From Rhizobium sp. BK650 (GTDB lineage Bacteria; Pseudomonadota; Alphaproteobacteria; Rhizobiales; Rhizobiaceae), in assembly GCF_014195325.1 (NCBI RefSeq), contig NZ_JACIBK010000006.1:248001-312000 (forward strand): a DNA stretch of 64,000 nt. Direction: 5' to 3'. Positions 61,123-64,000 of this stretch are shown piece by piece. Numbering within the stretch: position 1 is the first letter of the stretch; every line of letters starts with the position of its first letter. Position numbers and translations under genes: made by a program. The notes below the pieces were generated by a model. It was not told the origin of the DNA and did no database searches. It saw only the letters and a list, made by a program, of their open reading frames with translations.

Positions 61123-61571
61123 GGTCAAAATCCTTTGTGAACTTGGGCTGCTGACCGGCACGAGTTCCGCCCGGCGATGAGGTGATCTGAAGACAGATGG
61201 TTTGGATGCTGCAGACGGAAGGACTCGCGGCCGTCACGGATGATTCATAAACGTGAGAGACATTGGCGGTGTTCCCAATTGCAGCCGTCCAAGCCCCGGA
61301 AAACGGCACGCGCATCACAAGCGCTGCAGCGTGCTGCGGCTGATACACCGGTTGGGATTTTCCATATGCCCGCACATTGTCCTCCTTGGACGGACAAGAA
61401 CGACGTTATCGACCCCGACTATCGCCGTTCTCGCAACGAAAAGTCAAGGACATTTGTGCATTTCAATTGACATAAGTGTCACACCCGGCATTATCGCGGG
61501 AACAAAGCCGATGCTGCAACTTTATGCCATCGATGGCAAAGATCTAGGGCGAAATCGGCGCGGGAGGAGAT
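61123..61571. other. Intergenic region between tal and the SorC-type gene
   Basis: 449 bases without a convincing gene: open frames here lack ribosome sites and family features. It contains the tandem GACATNNGTG sites at 61449-61481 and the divergent promoters. No RNA gene recognised. Confidence 0.5.
61449..61481. promoter_or_regulatory. Tandem GACATNNGTG operators
   Basis: GACATTTGTG (61449-61458) and GACATAAGTG (61469-61478) repeat exactly 20 bases apart, two helical turns. The second extends to TGACA-TAAG-TGTCA, a perfect inverted repeat. They lie about 91 bases before the SorC-type start and are likely operators of that regulator. Confidence 0.6.
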
Positions 61572-62555
61572 GTGGTCAAGCTAAAACGCGGCACGCATAC
61601 TGCCTATTCCGAAGCCTCGTCGCTCAGGCTGCGGGCCGCATGGCTCTACTATAACGAGGGCCTGACCCAGAAGGATGTCGCCGAACAGCTCGGCATCAGC
61701 CGCACGACCGTCATCCGCCTGCTCGATGAGGCGATGAAACGCAGCGAAGTACAGATCTGGATCAACGATTCGATCGGCGACTGCGTCGAGCTATCCGTCA
61801 AGCTCGAACGGATTTATGGGCTCGACGAGGCGATCGTCGTTCCGCAGCCTGCCAATTGCGACGCCAATTCACTGGCAAAGAATGTCGGCCTGGCCCTCGG
61901 CCAGTTTCTGTCGGAGGCTATCCCGGACGACTATACGATCGGCGTCGGCTGGGGTCGCACCATGACGGCCTCGCTAGCAAGCTTCCGCCCGCCGCGCCGC
62001 GACAATTGCAAGATCGTCTCTCTGCTCGGCGGCATCGTCGCCGTCCATCAGACGAACCCGATCGACTACACCTGGCGGCTGGCAAACCAGCTTGGCGCCG
62101 AGTGCTATATGTTCCTGGCCCCGCTGCTTGTGGATTCGATCGAAACCAAGCGCAACCTCATCGAAAAATGCGGATTGGATACGATCTACCGGCTGGCGGA
62201 AAACCTTGATCTCGCGATCGTCAGCTGCGGCGATATCGGCCCGCATTCGACCTCTCTCTCCGAGGGCTGGATTTCCAAGGCAGAGCTGCAGCAGTTGATC
62301 GACGCAGGCTGCGTCTGCGACACCATGTTCAACTTTCTGGACAAGGACGGCAATTCCGTCGATCACTCGATCAATCAGCGGGTGATGTCGGTGGATCTCG
62401 ATACGCTGAAGAAGGCGAAGCATATCGTGCTTTCCTCCGGCGGCGCACATCGCGCTGTCGCGATCCGGGCCACGATCAAACGGATCGGCTGCAATACGCT
62501 GATCACTGATGAGAGTGCGGCAAAGGCATTGCTGGAGTTAGCCGAAGCCGCCTGA
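61572..62555 (+). CDS. SorC/DeoR-type sugar-binding transcriptional regulator
   Basis: A 327-residue regulator of the SorC family. N-terminal helix-turn-helix: AAWLYYNEGLTQKDVAEQLGISRTTVIRLLDEAM; then the sugar-phosphate-binding domain (LDEAIVVPQ, YTIGVGWGRTMTASL, CKIVSLLGGI, DLAIVSCGDIG, HIVLSSGGAHRAVAIRATIK). Such proteins respond to phosphorylated sugars and regulate polyol or pentose genes. GTG 61572 follows GGAGGAG. It is divergent from tal and may regulate it. Confidence 0.92.
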   Translation: MVKLKRGTHTAYSEASSLRLRAAWLYYNEGLTQKDVAEQLGISRTTVIRLLDEAMKRSEVQIWINDSIGDCVELSVKLERIYGLDEAIVVPQPANCDANSLAKNVGLALGQFLSEAIPDDYTIGVGWGRTMTASLASFRPPRRDNCKIVSLLGGIVAVHQTNPIDYTWRLANQLGAECYMFLAPLLVDSIETKRNLIEKCGLDTIYRLAENLDLAIVSCGDIGPHSTSLSEGWISKAELQQLIDAGCVCDTMFNFLDKDGNSVDHSINQRVMSVDLDTLKKAKHIVLSSGGAHRAVAIRATIKRIGCNTLITDESAAKALLELAEAA

Positions 62556-62577
62556 ACGGCTTCGGCTGATCCAAACC

Positions 62578-63450
62578 TCAGGCGTGCGCCGATTCCCAGC
62601 CGAGCATTGCTCGCTTGCGAGTCAGACCCCAATGATAACCGGTCAGCGCTCCATCTTTTCCGAGCGCACGGTGGCAAGGCACCACGAAGGAAATCGGGTT
62701 GGCCCCGACCGCTGCGCCGACGGCGCGCATGGCAGTCGGCCGGCCGATGTCCTTGGCGATGTCGCTATAGGTCACGGCCTTGCCGAAGGGGATTTTCAGA
62801 AGGCTCTGCCAGACGCTGACCTGGAAATCCGTTCCGATCAGGACGACGCGTAGCGGCTGATCCGACATCCAGCGCCCCGGCTGGAAGATGCGCTCGGCGT
62901 AAGACTTCGTCGCTAGGGCGTCCTGCACATAATCAGCATTCGGCCAGCGGCAGGCCATATCCTCAAAGCAGGCTTTTTCATCACCGGTATCGCTGAAGGC
63001 AAGGCCCGCAAGCCCGCGTTCCGTGACCATGACGAGAGCTGTCCCGAAGGGGCAGGTATGAAACCCGTAACGGATCGTCAGCCCGCCGCCCTTCGCCTTC
63101 CATTCGCCCGGCGACATCGCCTCATGCGTGACGAACAGGTCGTGCAGGCGGCTCGGGCCAGACAGACCGACCTCGATCGACGTTTCAAGCAGCGGCATCT
63201 CTTCCTTGCGTAAGAGCCGTTTGGCGTGGTCGAGCGTCACGGCCTGCAGAAACGCCTTGGGAGACAGGCCGGCCCAGCGGGTAAAGGTTTTCTGGAGCTG
63301 CGTCGGCGACTGGTTCAGCCGTGCAGCAATCGCTTCCAGCGACGGCTGGTCGCGATATTCTTCGCTGATCAGCTCGATGACCTGACGGACGACATCATAG
63401 TCCGGACCATCAGGGGTGATATCTGTGTCGAGTTTCGCGATCATGTTCAT
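62578..63450 (-). CDS. Ada-like protein: AraC HTH fused to O6-methylguanine-DNA methyltransferase
   Basis: A 290-residue fusion. N-terminal AraC-type HTH (residues about 15-115, LEAIAARLNQSPTQLQKTFTRW, SIEVGLSGPSRLHDLF) then the methyltransferase domain with catalytic Cys259 in FVVPCHRALG and FQVSVWQSLLKIPFGKAVTYSDIAKDIGRP. It repairs O6-methylguanine by accepting the methyl group. The zinc-binding N-terminal domain of E. coli Ada (the phosphotriester sensor) is absent, so this is the shorter Ada type. Its ribosome site lies in an inverted repeat (CTCCTTT/AAAGGAG). Confidence 0.93.
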   Translation of the reverse strand: MNMIAKLDTDITPDGPDYDVVRQVIELISEEYRDQPSLEAIAARLNQSPTQLQKTFTRWAGLSPKAFLQAVTLDHAKRLLRKEEMPLLETSIEVGLSGPSRLHDLFVTHEAMSPGEWKAKGGGLTIRYGFHTCPFGTALVMVTERGLAGLAFSDTGDEKACFEDMACRWPNADYVQDALATKSYAERIFQPGRWMSDQPLRVVLIGTDFQVSVWQSLLKIPFGKAVTYSDIAKDIGRPTAMRAVGAAVGANPISFVVPCHRALGKDGALTGYHWGLTRKRAMLGWESAHA

Positions 63451-63532
63451 CGTTTTTCTCCTTTACAAAGGAGATAATCAAGGGCGGGCAGCCAAACCAC
63501 CCGTTTCTTGCGCCCGATTCTTACGCAATGCC

Positions 63533-64000
63533 TCAGATACGCTGCTTGACCGTTGCCAGTGCGCATTTGAAGGCCTTGGCGAAGCTTTCGCGATCGTCGG
63601 GGTTGAGGAAGGAGCCGACATCAGTGCGTTGGCCTTCGCCGAAAATATGCATGGAAAGAATGCCAATCTCCTGATGCCGCCGCACGAGAAAGCGTGTCCA
63701 GAACGGGTTGAAATGATGTTCGATCATCCGACCGGACGGAGAGAACTTACGCACGGATACATCCGTGCGCGAAACCGTCACCTCTTCCCGCACCCTGCCG
63801 GACCGGTAATTCAGCCAGAAGGCGCCGTAGAGCAGCAGAAAGTCGAGCCCGAAGAAAAAGCCGATCGGCCAGGCACCGGTGACGATAAAGAACATGCCGT
63901 ACATGAAACAGATGGCGCCGGAAATACAGAGCAATACCTTGAAGCCCTTCCGCCCGAGTGAGCGGTAGGGAAGGAGCTCGGCTGCGAAAACAGGCTGCTC
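63533..64000 (-). CDS. DUF2244 membrane protein, N-terminus beyond the window
   Basis: At least 155 residues, open through the right edge. The visible start reads EQPVFAAELLPYRSLGRKGFKVLLCISGAI, a typical early DUF2244 stretch, so the true start lies outside. Two membrane helices (LLCISGAICFMYGMFFIV and GFFFGLDFLLLYGAFW) are followed by a soluble part (VREEVTVSRTDVSVRKFSPSGRMIEHHFNPFWTRF). Function unknown. It is followed, after a gap of 82 bases, by the Ada-like gene on the same strand. Confidence 0.88.
   Translation of the reverse strand, partial: EQPVFAAELLPYRSLGRKGFKVLLCISGAICFMYGMFFIVTGAWPIGFFFGLDFLLLYGAFWLNYRSGRVREEVTVSRTDVSVRKFSPSGRMIEHHFNPFWTRFLVRRHQEIGILSMHIFGEGQRTDVGSFLNPDDRESFAKAFKCALATVKQRI

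Noticed and set aside
61285..61393. CCGTCCAAG and CTTGGACGG inverted arms about 92 bases apart
   Set aside because: Nine-base arms at that distance can arise by chance and no structure or repeat connects them.
61106..61654. Short open frames between tal and the SorC-type gene
   Set aside because: No ribosome site, no conserved pattern, and they overlap both promoter regions and the start of the SorC-type gene.
62578..63450. Full-length Ada with phosphotriester repair domain
   Set aside because: The protein starts directly with the HTH region; the N-terminal zinc cysteines are missing and no coding remnant precedes it.
1..64000. Mobile elements, CRISPR arrays, tRNA or rRNA genes
   Set aside because: No transposase or integrase, no regularly spaced repeats, and no cloverleaf-like segment was recognised by eye in the gaps.

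Overview
This window is about 60% GC and densely coded. The gene content and order (gltX next to lysS, an emrAB/rmrAB-type pump with a divergent TetR gene, a speF-type leader upstream of a group IV ornithine/lysine decarboxylase, RIME-like intergenic palindromes, many LacI-controlled sugar operons) indicate a chromosomal segment of a Rhizobium/Agrobacterium-type alphaproteobacterium. No phage, plasmid-transfer, IS, CRISPR, tRNA or rRNA genes were recognised.

Layout. 1-4370: truncated aldo/keto reductase, a LacI gene with a 2-hydroxyacid dehydrogenase, a MarR gene divergent from a creatininase-family hydrolase. 4514-7935: a CobW/COG0523 GTPase with a His/Asp tract, its overlapping WD40 partner, a GNAT enzyme and cysE, preceded by a possible Zur box. 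8081-11533: NAD-dependent epimerase with an apparent ACG start, GNAT, ornithine/lysine decarboxylase with a long structured leader. 11534-16013: LysR regulator, a DUF1007/NicO-family metal-transport pair (ZevAB-like), small membrane protein, DUF533 protein, eda. 16165-19090: CYTH and CHAD genes overlapping, VOC protein, trhO. 19100-24479: CHASE4-GGDEF-EAL protein, MarR and membrane protein, GH1 beta-glucosidase, DoxX.

24561-37240 is a carbohydrate island: Gfo/Idh dehydrogenase and TIM-barrel isomerase, a complete CUT2-type sugar ABC transporter with a divergent LacI gene, and lacI-xylB-xylA. Each block has its own palindromic operator. 37346-41012 is the EmrAB-type efflux pump with its TetR gene and two operators. 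41118-46200 carries AraC/GyrI-type regulator, TerC, gltX and lysS. 46307-55551 carries a secreted or anchored hypothetical, a LysR gene and a five-gene polyamine-type uptake plus aminoaldehyde dehydrogenase operon laid out like E. coli ydcSTUV-patD, then a LuxR-type regulator, an unlisted 45-codon membrane gene sharing its stop with it, and a 57-aa DUF1328 protein.

55586-59393 looks like the least characterised unit: DoxX, a secreted TPR protein and a Tat-exported metallo-beta-lactamase-fold hydrolase face an ECF sigma factor overlapping its zinc-finger anti-sigma gene, with a perfect palindrome between them. 59390-64000 holds a DUF1345 protein, transaldolase divergent from a SorC-family regulator (with tandem repeat sites between), an Ada-like protein lacking the zinc domain and a truncated DUF2244 protein.

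Metabolically, xylose isomerase/xylulokinase feed the pentose phosphate pathway (tal), and eda closes the Entner-Doudoroff route. The putative zinc-starvation genes (CobW, DUF1007/NicO) and polyamine genes (decarboxylase, transporter, aldehyde dehydrogenase) are spread across separate operons. All functions are inferred from sequence read by eye; no database search was run.
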